Below, piece after piece: positions 9,697 to 18,091 of a stretch of DNA of 64,000 bases. The notes beneath the pieces were generated by a model that saw only the letters and a list, made by a program, of their open reading frames with translations, had not been told where the DNA came from and did no database searches. Where the stretch lies: positions 1,984,001 to 2,048,000 of the forward strand of contig NZ_CP094828.1 in assembly GCF_022865125.1 (NCBI RefSeq), read 5' to 3'. Positions within the stretch are counted from its first letter, which is position 1. The number at the start of each line of letters is the position of its first letter. The position numbers and the translations under genes were made by a program. The DNA comes from Acuticoccus sp. I52.16.1. GTDB lineage: Bacteria; Pseudomonadota; Alphaproteobacteria; Rhizobiales; Amorphaceae.

Positions 9697-10947
9697 ATGC
9701 CTATGATGACCGATGTCGGCCGTACCGCCCTGATGGCGGGTGCGGCGCTCTTCATGCTGTCGGCCGCGCCCGCTTTGGCGCAGCAGGACCCGCCGGCCCC
9801 CGCCGCGATCGACAATCCGCCCCCTGCCGACGGCCCCCTCGCCGGCCGGCCGGAGACGCCGGGCGCCCAGCGCCTCGCCCCCCTCTCCTCCCCGCCCTTC
9901 GCCACCGAGGAGGCGGACCTGCCGCTCGCCAAGATCGTCGTGCCGGACGGGTTCGAGGTCGAGGTCTATGCCGCGGGGATCAAGGACGCCCGCACCGTTC
10001 GCGTCGGCGAGAACGCGGTGTTCGTGTCCAACTGGCAGGGCAACAAGATCTGGGTGATCACCGAGGAGAACGGTGAGCGCACCGCCGAGGTGCTCTACGA
10101 CGGGCTCGACTGGCCCAACGGAATCGCGCTGCACGACGGCACGCTCTACGTCGCCGAGCACAAGACCATCTCCAAGGTCGACGCCATCGAGAGCCACCTC
10201 AAGGATCCGCCGCCGCTGGAGACGATCTACGACGACCTCGGCGACCCGCGGCCGCACGGCTGGCGCTTCCTCGACGTCGGCCCCGACGACAAGCTGTATG
10301 TTTCCAACAGCGCCCCCTGCAACATCTGCATGTTGGACGAGGGCTTCGGCGAGATCCGCAAGATCAACCTCGACGGGTCGGGCGCGGAGCCGGTTCTGCG
10401 GGGCATGCGCAACACCGTCGGCTTCGACTTCCATCCCGGCAACGGGCATCTCTATTTCACCGACAACAACCGCGACTGGCTGTCGGAGGACCTGCCCAAC
10501 GGCGAGCTGAACCGGATGACCGAGCCGGGCAAGCAGCACTTCGGCTTCCCCTTCTGCCACCAGGGCGACCTCGCCGACCCGGAATTCGGCTGGGGCTATG
10601 ATTGTGCCGACTTCGAGCCGCCGGTCGCCAAGCTGGGCCCGCACGTCGCCCCGCTGGGGATGCGCTTCTATACCGGCTCGTCGTTCCCGCAGAAGTACCA
10701 GGGCGCGATCTTCGTCGCCCGCCACGGCCCGTGGAACCGCACCAAGAAGATCGGTGCCGACATCCTCGCCGTCTTCCTCGACGAGAACGGCGACGTCACC
10801 GGGATGGAGCCCTTCCTCTCCGGCCTGATCGAGAACAACGAGTATATCGGCCGCCCGGTCGACGTCGAGCAGATGGCGGACGGCTCGCTGCTCGTCACCG
10901 ACGACTGGAACGGCGCGGTCTACCGCGTGTCCTACACCGGCGACTGA
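9697..10947 (+). CDS. Exported PQQ-dependent sugar dehydrogenase-like protein (sorbosone dehydrogenase family)
   Basis: Predicted periplasmic quinoprotein of 416 residues. A signal peptide (about residues 1-29, ending A-P-A-L-A-Q) is followed by a six-bladed beta-propeller of the glucose/sorbosone dehydrogenase type: P-D-G-F-E-V-E-V-Y-A, L-D-W-P-N-G-I-A-L, V-G-F-D-F-H-P and G-F-P-F-C-H. Family members oxidise sugars or alcohols using PQQ and pass electrons to cytochromes; the substrate here cannot be read. AGGAGG lies 9 bases before the chosen ATG (GTG at 9694 is also in frame). The adjacent diheme cytochrome is a plausible electron acceptor. Confidence 0.85.
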   Translation: MPMMTDVGRTALMAGAALFMLSAAPALAQQDPPAPAAIDNPPPADGPLAGRPETPGAQRLAPLSSPPFATEEADLPLAKIVVPDGFEVEVYAAGIKDARTVRVGENAVFVSNWQGNKIWVITEENGERTAEVLYDGLDWPNGIALHDGTLYVAEHKTISKVDAIESHLKDPPPLETIYDDLGDPRPHGWRFLDVGPDDKLYVSNSAPCNICMLDEGFGEIRKINLDGSGAEPVLRGMRNTVGFDFHPGNGHLYFTDNNRDWLSEDLPNGELNRMTEPGKQHFGFPFCHQGDLADPEFGWGYDCADFEPPVAKLGPHVAPLGMRFYTGSSFPQKYQGAIFVARHGPWNRTKKIGADILAVFLDENGDVTGMEPFLSGLIENNEYIGRPVDVEQMADGSLLVTDDWNGAVYRVSYTGD

Positions 10948-10954
10948 GCGGCCG

Positions 10955-10980
10955 GGCGGGGGCGGTCCGCCGCCCCCGCC
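10955..10980. terminator. Strong GC hairpin after the PQQ-type dehydrogenase
   Basis: Perfect 11-bp stem (GGCGGGGGCGG / CCGCCCCCGCC) with a TCCG loop, 7 bp after the dehydrogenase stop. No T-run follows, so it may attenuate or protect the upstream mRNA rather than terminate fully; the cytochrome gene begins 42 bp later. Confidence 0.45.
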
Positions 10981-11022
10981 TGCGCCGACGGCCGGCCTCC
11001 CCTCTCGAACGACGGACCGACG

Positions 11023-11592
11023 ATGCGGACCTTGACGACGATCGCGCTGGCGCTGGGGCTCGCGAGCCCCGCGGCGGCGGACCTGAAATTTTTCCCCGAA
11101 CGCCAGGAGACCTGCGTCGCCTGCCACGGCGAGAACGGCGTCTCCGAGATCCCGGAGGTCCCCTCGCTGGCGGGGCAGCCGGACTATTATGCCCTCCTCC
11201 AGCTGGTGGAGTTCCGCGAAGGCAACCGCGATTCGCCCGAGATGGCGGCCACCGTGGACGGCATGACCAACGACGACCTGAAGGCCGCGGCCGCCTTCGT
11301 CGGCAGCCTGCCGCCGGCGCCCGCCCCCGGCCCCGGCGACCCGGCGCAAATGAAGGCCGGCTCCGCCCTCTCCGCCCAGCACGGCTGCGCCCGCTGCCAC
11401 GGCGCCGAATACCGCGGCGGACAGCAGATCCCGGCCCTGCGGAACCAGCGGGCGGACTACATCGTCAAGGCGTTGCAGGACTACCGGGCCGAGCGGCGCA
11501 TCGGCGAGCGGGCCGCCATGGTCGAGGTCGCCGCCGAGCTGAGCGACGCCGAGATGGCCGACCTCGCGCATTATTTCGCGCATCAGCCCTGA
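11023..11592 (+). CDS. Diheme c-type cytochrome (cytochrome c4-like)
   Basis: Exported electron carrier of 189 residues with a signal peptide (about residues 1-19, ending A-A-A-D). Two heme-binding motifs are present: C-V-A-C-H at 31-35 and C-A-R-C-H at 122-126, one in each half of a duplicated domain as in cytochrome c4. M-T-N-D-D-L and L-S-D-A-E-M-A-D-L-A-H-Y at the ends of the halves are typical. It lies directly after the PQQ-type dehydrogenase, so it probably takes electrons from it towards a terminal oxidase (inference from context). Confidence 0.9.
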   Translation: MRTLTTIALALGLASPAAADLKFFPERQETCVACHGENGVSEIPEVPSLAGQPDYYALLQLVEFREGNRDSPEMAATVDGMTNDDLKAAAAFVGSLPPAPAPGPGDPAQMKAGSALSAQHGCARCHGAEYRGGQQIPALRNQRADYIVKALQDYRAERRIGERAAMVEVAAELSDAEMADLAHYFAHQP

Positions 11593-11683
11593 GCCGGCGC
11601 CGGCGGACGGGGCCGCTGGCCTTGCGGCGATATGGTGCTAGACGTCCTCGAGGCCGGGGCACACGGCAGGGAAGGAAACGCAT

Positions 11684-12724
11684 ATGGACAATCCGCGCTG
11701 GACGCAGCGGCCGGACGGAGCGAACTGGGGCGACTTCAGCCCCGACGACCAGCTCGGGCGGCTCAACCTCATCACCGCCGAGAAGGTGCGCCAGGGGGTC
11801 GCCGAGGTGCAGGAGGGGCTGACCTTCTCGCTCTCGCTGCCGCTCGACTATCCCGGCGGCAACGGGCTCAATCCGCGCCGGCACCCGCCCGTTCTGCGCC
11901 CGACGATGCGCGACGGCCTGCCGATGTTCAACGCCGCCGACGTCGGCACCACCGACGTGGTGTGCGACGACCTCGTCATCATGCACCTGCAATATTCGAC
12001 GCAGTGGGACGCGCTGTGCCACGTCGGCTCGCAGTTCGACGCCGATGGCGACGGGGTGGCCGAGCGCGTCTACTACAACGGCTTTCGCGCCGACGAGCAT
12101 ATCGTCGGACCGGACGACGCGGCCGACGGCGGGATCACCGACGGGATGCGCCGCGAGAGCACCTCGGGTGCCGGCAAGCTGGGCATCGAGGGGATGGCCG
12201 CGCACGGGGTGCAGGGCCGCGCCGTGATGATCGACCTGCGTGCCCACTTCGGCGACGCGCGCCGCCTGGTCGACTACGACGACATGATGCGGGTGATCGA
12301 GGCCGACGGCGTCGTCGTCGAGACCGGGGACATGGTGTGCCTGCACACCGGGTTCGCGCAGCGGGTGCTGGAGATGAAGCGCCAGCCGGACCCGGACCTG
12401 CTGCACGGCATGTGCTGCGCGCTGAACGGACGCGACACGCGGCTGCTGCAGTGGATCACCGACAGCGGGCTCGCGGTGCTTATCGCCGACAACTACGCCG
12501 TCGAGGGGCTGCCGGCCGAGGAGGGCGTGCTGCCGTGCGCGCGCATGCCGCTGCACGAGCACTGCCTGTTCAAAAACGGCATCCACCTCGGCGAGCTGTG
12601 GCACCTGACGCCGCTGGCCGAATGGCTGCGCGCGCGGGGCCGGTCGCGCTTCCTGCTGACGGCGCCCCCGCTGCGGCTGCCGGGCGCCGTGGGAAGCCCT
12701 GCCAATCCGATCGCGACGGTCTGA
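11684..12724 (+). CDS. Cyclase family protein (kynurenine formamidase-like metal hydrolase)
   Basis: A 346-residue member of the cyclase/KynB-like fold. The family metal site HxGTHxDxPxH is replaced by Q-W-D-A-L-C-H-V-G-S-Q-F-D, as in the longer subfamily. P-L-H-E-H-C-L-F-K-N-G-I-H-L-G-E-L-W is the conserved C-terminal block. Such enzymes hydrolyse amides, lactones or formyl groups in catabolic routes. The next gene follows after 4 bp, and the whole set through 14382 runs the same way, suggesting one pathway. The substrate is not identifiable from sequence. Confidence 0.85.
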   Translation: MDNPRWTQRPDGANWGDFSPDDQLGRLNLITAEKVRQGVAEVQEGLTFSLSLPLDYPGGNGLNPRRHPPVLRPTMRDGLPMFNAADVGTTDVVCDDLVIMHLQYSTQWDALCHVGSQFDADGDGVAERVYYNGFRADEHIVGPDDAADGGITDGMRRESTSGAGKLGIEGMAAHGVQGRAVMIDLRAHFGDARRLVDYDDMMRVIEADGVVVETGDMVCLHTGFAQRVLEMKRQPDPDLLHGMCCALNGRDTRLLQWITDSGLAVLIADNYAVEGLPAEEGVLPCARMPLHEHCLFKNGIHLGELWHLTPLAEWLRARGRSRFLLTAPPLRLPGAVGSPANPIATV

Positions 12725-12728
12725 CCGC

Positions 12729-14060
12729 GTGGCGCGGACGGTGCGGATCGGCGCGGGGGCCGGTTTCTCGGGCGACCGGATCGAGCCGGCGGTCGAGCTG
12801 GCGGAAAAGGGCGCGCTCGACTTCCTGGTGTTCGAGTGCCTGGCCGAGCGGACCATCGCCCTCGCCCAGGGCGTGCGCCGCGCCGACCCGGAGGCGGGGT
12901 TCGACCCACTCCTCGAGGCGCGCATGCGGGCGGTGCTGCCGGCGTGCGCGGCGAACGGGGTGCGGATCGTCACCAACATGGGGGCGGCCAACCCGGTCGC
13001 CGCCGCCTCGCGGGTGCGGGCGATCGCGCGCGAGCTGGGGCTGAACCCGGTGGTCGCGGCCGTCACCGGCGACGACGTCCTGGAGGGGCTGGCCGCGGCC
13101 GACCCGGTGCTGGAGGAGACCGGGGCGCGGCTCTCGTCGCTGGGCGATGCGGTGATCTCGGCCAACGCCTACCTGGGGGCGGGGCCGATCGCGGCGGCCC
13201 TGGACGACGGGGCGGAGATCGTCGTCACCGGGCGGGCGGCGGACCCGGCCTTGTTCCTGGGCCCGCTGGTGCACGCCTTCGGCTGGGCGATGGACGACTG
13301 GACGCGGCTGGGACGCGGCACGCTGGCGGGGCACCTGCTGGAGTGCGCCGGGCAGGTCACCGGCGGCTACTTCGCCGATCCGGGGGTGAAGGACGTCGCG
13401 GATCTGGCGCGGCTGGGCTTCCCGATCGGCGAGGTGGACGCGGACGGGGGACTGACGCTCACCAAGGTGGCCGGCTCCGGCGGGCGCATCGACCGGGCGA
13501 CGGTGATCGAGCAGCTGCTCTACGAGGTGCACGACCCGGCGACCTACCTGCAGCCGGACGTGGCGGCGGACTTCTCCGCCGTGACGGTGCGTGAGGTGGG
13601 GCCGGACCGGGTGCGCGTGGAGGGTGCGGACGGGCGCGCGCGGACGGGATCGTACAAGGTGTCGGTCGGGTACCTCGACGGGTTCATCGGCGAGGGGCAG
13701 ATCTCTTATGCCGGCGGCGGGGCGCTGGCGCGGGGGCGGCTGGCGCTCGAGATCGTCGAGGCGCGGCTGGCGCTGACCGGGGTGCCGGTGCGCGAGCTGC
13801 GGGCGGAGCTGATCGGCGTCGACAGCGTGTTCGAGGGGGCGGCGGCGCGGGGCGAGCCGGGCGAGGTGCGACTGCGCGTCGCGGCGCGAACGGCGGACCG
13901 GGCGGCGGCGGCGGCGATCGGGCAAGAAGTGGAGTCGTTGTATCTTTGCGGGCCGGCGGGGGGCGGCGGCGCCACCAAGAGCGTGCGCGAGGTGCTGGCG
14001 ATCGCCTCGACCTACGTGGCCGAAGGGGACGTCGTGCCGCGCGTGACGGTGGTCAATTGA
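12729..14060 (+). CDS. AtuA-like protein (DUF1446, acyclic terpene utilisation family)
   Basis: A 443-residue cytoplasmic protein of the DUF1446/AtuA family. Typical segments are I-G-A-G-A-G-F-S-G-D-R at the start, D-F-L-V-F-E-C-L-A-E-R-T, G-L-N-P-V-V-A-A-V-T-G-D-D-V, I-V-V-T-G-R-A-A-D-P-A and G-T-L-A-G-H-L-L-E-C. AtuA is needed for citronellol/geraniol catabolism in Pseudomonas, but its reaction is not established. The start is GTG, 4 bp after the cyclase stop. The family's C-terminal ferredoxin-like domain is missing here and is encoded by the next gene. Confidence 0.85.
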   Translation: MARTVRIGAGAGFSGDRIEPAVELAEKGALDFLVFECLAERTIALAQGVRRADPEAGFDPLLEARMRAVLPACAANGVRIVTNMGAANPVAAASRVRAIARELGLNPVVAAVTGDDVLEGLAAADPVLEETGARLSSLGDAVISANAYLGAGPIAAALDDGAEIVVTGRAADPALFLGPLVHAFGWAMDDWTRLGRGTLAGHLLECAGQVTGGYFADPGVKDVADLARLGFPIGEVDADGGLTLTKVAGSGGRIDRATVIEQLLYEVHDPATYLQPDVAADFSAVTVREVGPDRVRVEGADGRARTGSYKVSVGYLDGFIGEGQISYAGGGALARGRLALEIVEARLALTGVPVRELRAELIGVDSVFEGAAARGEPGEVRLRVAARTADRAAAAAIGQEVESLYLCGPAGGGGATKSVREVLAIASTYVAEGDVVPRVTVVN

Positions 14061-14076
14061 TGCGGGAGGTGAGGTG

Positions 14077-14382
14077 ATGCGGCTTCGCGAGGTGGCGCAC
14101 GCGCGCGCGGGAGACAAGGGGAACACCTCCAACATCTCGCTGATCGCCTACGATCCGGGGGACTTCGCGCGGCTGGAGCGGGAGGTGACGGCGGCGCGGG
14201 TGAAGGCGCATTTCGGCGCGCTGGCGACCGGCGAGGTGGTGCGTTACGCGCTGCCGCAGCTGGGGGCGCTGAACTTCGTGCTGCGCGGCGCGCTGCGCGG
14301 CGGGGTGACGCGCTCGCTGGCGCAGGACGCGCACGGCAAATGCCTGTCCGGCGTGCTCCTGGACATGGAGATCGAAGGCTGA
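14077..14382 (+). CDS. AtuA-related small protein (stand-alone C-terminal AtuA domain)
   Basis: A 101-residue protein corresponding to the C-terminal domain found fused to AtuA in some bacteria. Key features are H-A-R-A-G-D-K-G-N-T-S-N-I-S near the start, Y-A-L-P-Q-L-G-A-L-N-F-V-L and the terminal L-S-G-V-L-L-D-M-E-I. A GGGAGGTGAGG ribosome binding site precedes the ATG; GTG at 14074 is in frame. It follows the AtuA-like gene by 16 bp and presumably works in a complex with it. Function beyond that is unknown. Confidence 0.8.
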   Translation: MRLREVAHARAGDKGNTSNISLIAYDPGDFARLEREVTAARVKAHFGALATGEVVRYALPQLGALNFVLRGALRGGVTRSLAQDAHGKCLSGVLLDMEIEG

Positions 14383-14501
14383 GGTCATTCAGTCCCGGTT
14401 CAGCGCCAAATTGTAAATATGCCTCATCGGGAGGGCGTTGAATGCGCGGAATGCGACGCGCACCGTCGTCGATCGCACGAGACACGAGGGAGAGGCTTAC
14501 C

Positions 14502-15365
14502 ATGCGAGTGATCCTGGCAGCGGCCGCGGCGGCGGTCTTGTGCCTGGCACAGCCGTTCGAGGTGCGCGCCGCCGGCCCGATGGGCCTCCCTTCGGGCGGG
14601 CTGGAGAGCGCACTCGGCGCCGGGCCGGACGGCATTGTGGCGGTGCAGAACCGTGGCGGGCAGGCCCGCGGCGGCGGTGGGCGCTCGGCCTATCGCGGCG
14701 GCGGCGGGCGGGCACCGCGCGCCGGCGCCTCGCCCCGGCGCCTTCCGCGCGGCGGCACCGCGCGCCGTGCGCCGTCACGCAACGCGATCCGGGGCGGCGT
14801 GCCGCGTTCGGCGCGGATGGGGACGAGCCCGGCAGCGCGGCAGACGGTGCGCGGTCAGGCCCCCGGCCCGTACAACCGGCCGGGCGGCTACGAGCGGTGG
14901 CGCCGTGACATGCGCGACGCCGGCCGGCGGCCCTCCGGCGGGCGCCCCAGCGGCGGCCGCCCGCACGCCGGCAGACCGCCCCACAACGGCCACCGCCGGC
15001 CCGACGCCCGCCGTCACGCCGGCCACCACGGCTCGCGCTACTACCGCCGTGGCCGCTGGTACAATGGCGACCCGCGGTGGCGTGGCGACCGGCGCTACCA
15101 CAACGGCTATTATTGGCGCCCGGCCTACGACGGCTGGTACTACTGGGCCAACAGCGCCTGGATCTGGGCCCCGGCGATCGGCGTGATCGCGGCGACGATC
15201 CCGACCTGGTCCAACACCACCACCGTCGTCGTGACGCAGTCGTTCGAGCCGTGGACCGACGAGTGGTTCGCTTGGTGCGACGCCCGCTACCGCAGCTTCG
15301 ACCCCAACACGGGCACGTTCCTGGGCTACGACGGCCGCCGCCACTTCTGCGTCTACCGCGGCTGA
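14502..15365 (+). CDS. Exported basic Gly/Arg-rich protein with BA14K-like C-terminus
   Basis: A 287-residue secreted or membrane-associated protein. A signal peptide covers about residues 1-23 (V-I-L-A-A-A-A-A-A-V-L). It is followed by a long Gly/Arg/His/Pro-rich basic linker, a short Tyr/Trp-rich stretch and a hydrophobic segment (A-P-A-I-G-V-I-A-A-T-I). The end, W-C-D-A-R-Y-R-S-F-D-P-N-T-G-T-F-L-G-Y-D-G, matches the C-terminal repeat of BA14K-like proteins, an immunoreactive and lectin-like family first described in Brucella. Its Cys pair may form a disulfide. The internal ATG preceded by GAGGGAGAGG was taken as the start. Stand-alone transcription is suggested by the terminator that follows. 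Confidence 0.7.
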   Translation: MRVILAAAAAAVLCLAQPFEVRAAGPMGLPSGGLESALGAGPDGIVAVQNRGGQARGGGGRSAYRGGGGRAPRAGASPRRLPRGGTARRAPSRNAIRGGVPRSARMGTSPAARQTVRGQAPGPYNRPGGYERWRRDMRDAGRRPSGGRPSGGRPHAGRPPHNGHRRPDARRHAGHHGSRYYRRGRWYNGDPRWRGDRRYHNGYYWRPAYDGWYYWANSAWIWAPAIGVIAATIPTWSNTTTVVVTQSFEPWTDEWFAWCDARYRSFDPNTGTFLGYDGRRHFCVYRG

Positions 15366-15393
15366 TCTTCGAGCCCTTCTCGCTCCGACATGA

Positions 15394-15429
15394 GACGAAA
15401 AGGCCCCTCCGGGGGCCCTTTTTTTCGTC
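15394..15429. terminator. Bidirectional Rho-independent terminator
   Basis: GACGAAAA-GGCCCC-tccg-GGGGCC-ctTTTTTTTCGTC: a GC-rich hairpin flanked by A and T runs, placed between the BA14K-like gene and the convergent YrhK-domain gene. It can serve both strands. Confidence 0.88.
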
Positions 15430-15443
15430 GGCCGCGGGGACGG

Positions 15444-15743
15444 TCAGTCGCCGGCGGCCTTGCGGGCGAGGGACTGCACGTCGCCCCGTCCGAGGTGGCG
15501 CAGCTCGCGGGCGAGGCGGATCGACGGTTTGGCCGCGAAGAGGAGCGAGCCCACCACGAAGCACCACACGCCCGCCGTCTTCGTGGCATCCCGGAAGAAG
15601 AGCACCGAGCCGACGAGGAAGGCCGCCGCGGCCCCGAAATCGACCAGCGTGTAGGCCAGCTCGTAGGCCGCATAGATGCGCCTCTCGCGCGGCGACAGGT
15701 CGGAGTGCGGCTCGAACATCTCGCGTTCATCGTGCTGTGCCAT
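15444..15743 (-). CDS. YrhK-domain membrane protein
   Basis: A 99-residue protein with two predicted membrane helices (T-L-V-D-F-G-A-A-A-A-F-L-V-G-S-V-L-F-F and T-A-G-V-W-C-F-V-V-G-S-L-L-F-A) in the arrangement of the YrhK domain (Y-E-L-x-Y-T-x-V-D-F ... K-P-x-I-R). Function is unknown. The ATG chosen follows GAGGGA; an upstream in-frame start would add only an Ala-rich leader. Converges on the upstream BA14K-like gene. Confidence 0.75.
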   Translation of the reverse strand: MAQHDEREMFEPHSDLSPRERRIYAAYELAYTLVDFGAAAAFLVGSVLFFRDATKTAGVWCFVVGSLLFAAKPSIRLARELRHLGRGDVQSLARKAAGD

Positions 15744-15914
15744 GCGTCCCTCGCTCTGCGACTGCGACAATGGACGAGGTGCGGCAGCGGCGGCGCACGG
15801 CAACCCCCGGCGCCGCGGGCGAGGCCACCGTCGCGTCGGCAGGGCGGCGTGGGTCGCAAATCGGCGCGGATCCCCTATGATCCGTGCCTAGCAAGGAACG
15901 CGACAGGACCGAAC

Positions 15915-16403
15915 ATGGACGTCGAACTCACCGTCTACCTCTCAGGCGAGATCCACACCGACTGGCGGGATCAGATCGCCATCGCCTGCGAGGAGATGGA
16001 CCTCCCCGTCAACCTCACCGGGCCGGTGACGGATCACGACGCATCGGACGATTGCGGCGTGACCATCCTCGGGCCGGAGGAGAACCCGTTCTGGAAGGAC
16101 CACAAGGGCGCCAAGCTGAACGCGATGCGCACGCGCACGCTGATCGGTGAGGCCGATCTCGTGGTGATCCGCTTCGGCGACAAGTACAAGCAGTGGAACG
16201 CCGCGTTCGACGCCGGCTACGCCGCCGCCCTCGGCACGCCCTACATCGTGATGCACGCCAAGGAGCACACCCATCCGCTGAAGGAGGTGGACGCCCAGGC
16301 ACTGGCCGTGTGCGAGACGCCCGAGCAGGTGAGCGCGATCCTGCGCTATGTCACCCGCGGCGAACTGGAGCGGCCGAGCCCCAACCTGTCGCTGGTGCGG
16401 TAG
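15915..16403 (+). CDS. YtoQ family protein
   Basis: A 162-residue cytoplasmic protein matching YtoQ end to end: V-Y-L-S-G-E-I-H-T-D-W-R near the N-terminus, V-T-D-H-D-A-S-D, A-D-L-V-V-I-R-F-G-D-K-Y-K-Q-W-N-A-A-F-D and P-Y-I-V-M-H. The fold resembles nucleoside 2-deoxyribosyltransferases, but no activity is established for the family. It sits alone, with no obvious operon partner. Confidence 0.88.
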   Translation: MDVELTVYLSGEIHTDWRDQIAIACEEMDLPVNLTGPVTDHDASDDCGVTILGPEENPFWKDHKGAKLNAMRTRTLIGEADLVVIRFGDKYKQWNAAFDAGYAAALGTPYIVMHAKEHTHPLKEVDAQALAVCETPEQVSAILRYVTRGELERPSPNLSLVR

Positions 16404-16514
16404 GCGGCACCGCTCCCCTCCCGCGCTGCCCGTCGCGCCCCGCACTCGCCGGCCGCTCGCTCAGCTCGGACGGCTTGCGTAGGCCGGGGGGCGGCGATGC
16501 GCTACGCTTGCGGC

Positions 16515-16721
16515 ATGACCCGAATCATCTCCGTCATCATCGCGCTGGCGATCATCGCCCACCTGATCCGCCCGCTGGGGCTTCCGGGCCTGCGGCGGCG
16601 GGCGGACGCCTGGAAGCTCGTCGTCGTCGCGTTCGTGCTGTTCGCGGCGGTGATCGTGCTGCGGCCGGAGCCCTCGGTCGAGCCGATGGCGGCGCTCGCG
16701 AGCCTGGAGCGGCGGGCCTAG
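16515..16721 (+). CDS. Small two-helix membrane protein
   Basis: A 68-residue protein with two hydrophobic segments (I-I-S-V-I-I-A-L-A-I-I-A-H-L-I and L-V-V-V-A-F-V-L-F-A-A-V-I-V-L) separated by an Arg-rich loop. It is not assigned to a family. An ATG at 16497 would add six residues; neither site has a strong ribosome binding site. It lies alone between YtoQ and the DUF3095 gene. Confidence 0.5.
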   Translation: MTRIISVIIALAIIAHLIRPLGLPGLRRRADAWKLVVVAFVLFAAVIVLRPEPSVEPMAALASLERRA

Positions 16722-16914
16722 CGCCCTTCTCCCTCGGTTCGGGTCGACTGATGGAGCAGGGCCACCCCCATGGGCGCCGCCAGCACGCATGCGGGACGTC
16801 GTTGCGCCGCTCGGACGGGCCAGCGGAGCGGTCACGCCCTCGTGTTGCCGGGCTGCCCTCCGGCACGGCGGCGCCTACGTATGAAGGGACAGCAACGTCC
16901 CGAGGGCGCCCGCG

Positions 16915-18063
16915 ATGGCCGATCACAGCCGGCTCGACGATTATCCATCCTTCGCCGATTTCGGCCGCGTCACCGACCCCACCCTCTATGCGGCGCTGCC
17001 CGACGGTTGGTTCGTCGGCCTGACGGACGTCGTCGATTCCACGCAGGCGATCCTCGCGGGGCGCTACAAGGCGGTCAACGTCGCCGGGTCGGCGGCGATC
17101 TCGGCGGTGATGAACCGGCTCGGCACGCCGCACTTTCCCTTCGCGTTCGGCGGCGACGGGTGCGCGTTCGCACTGCCGGCGCGCGACCGCGAGGCCGCCG
17201 AGCGCGCCCTCGCCGAGACGGCGGCCTGGGTGCGGGACGATCTCGGCCTCGAGCAGCGCGCGGCGATCGTGCCTGTGGCGGCGCTGCGGGCGGCGGCCAA
17301 GGACGTGCGGGTCGCGCTCTTCCGTCCCGCACCGCCGGTGGCCTACGCGATGTTCGACGGCGGCGGCGTCGCCGAGGCGGAGCGGTGGATGAAGGCCGGC
17401 CAGCACCGGGTGGCACCGGCCGCCCCCGGCTCCCGTCCGGACCTGACGGGCCTCTCGTGCCGCTGGCGGCCGATCGCGCCGCGGCACGGGGCGATGGTCT
17501 CGGTGATCGTGGTGCCGGGGCCACGCGGCGGGGTGGCGTTCCGCCAGGCGGTGGGCAGGATCATCGCCGTGCTGGGCGAGGCGGAGCGGTTCCAGCCGGT
17601 CGACGCGGCCGCGTTGCAGCCGGCGCTGCTGTCGCGCGGGATATGGCTGGAGGCGCTGGCGCGGCGCGGCGGCTGGGCGCGCCTCACCGAGGCGCTGGCG
17701 GTGGCGGCGCACAACGTGCTCGGCTGGGTGCTCTTCCGCACCGGGCTGCAACTCGGCGCCTTCAACCCCGCCAGCTACCGCGACGCGGTGGCCGACAACG
17801 CCGACTATCGCAAGTTCGGCGACGCGCTGCACCTGACGATCGACTGCGACCCCGCGCTGGAGGCCGAGCTGATGGCCGTGATCGACGCTGCCGAGAGCGA
17901 CGGCGCGCTGGTTGCCGGCATCCACCGCCAGGACGCGGCGCTGATGACCTGCATCGTCCCCTCCTACCAGGACGACGGGCACTTCCACTTCGTCGACGGG
18001 GCGGGCGGCGGGTACGCCGCGGCCGCGGCCCAACTGACGCGCAAGCGCCTGGAGCTGGCCTGA
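16915..18063 (+). CDS. DUF3095 family protein (nucleotide cyclase-like)
   Basis: A 382-residue protein that covers DUF3095. L-T-D-V-V-D-S-T near residue 40, K-x-V-N-V-A-G-S-A-A-I, and F-P-F-A-F-G-G-D-G around residue 80 follow the layout of class III cyclase domains, with acidic metal-binding positions and a GGD turn. The C-terminal half carries L-Q-L-G-x-F-N-P and Y-R-x-F-G-D-x-L-H-L-T-I-D-C. Family activity is unproven. It is a monocistronic unit converging on the RTX gene. Confidence 0.8.
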   Translation: MADHSRLDDYPSFADFGRVTDPTLYAALPDGWFVGLTDVVDSTQAILAGRYKAVNVAGSAAISAVMNRLGTPHFPFAFGGDGCAFALPARDREAAERALAETAAWVRDDLGLEQRAAIVPVAALRAAAKDVRVALFRPAPPVAYAMFDGGGVAEAERWMKAGQHRVAPAAPGSRPDLTGLSCRWRPIAPRHGAMVSVIVVPGPRGGVAFRQAVGRIIAVLGEAERFQPVDAAALQPALLSRGIWLEALARRGGWARLTEALAVAAHNVLGWVLFRTGLQLGAFNPASYRDAVADNADYRKFGDALHLTIDCDPALEAELMAVIDAAESDGALVAGIHRQDAALMTCIVPSYQDDGHFHFVDGAGGGYAAAAAQLTRKRLELA

Positions 18064-18091
18064 CCGGCTCCCCCGACCGACGCGGCCGGCG

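Noticed and set aside
9406-11583. Very long open frame on the minus strand opposite the dehydrogenase and cytochrome genes
   Set aside because: High GC removes stop codons from antisense frames. The translation is His/Arg/Gly-rich with no domain, and the plus strand encodes clear exported proteins.
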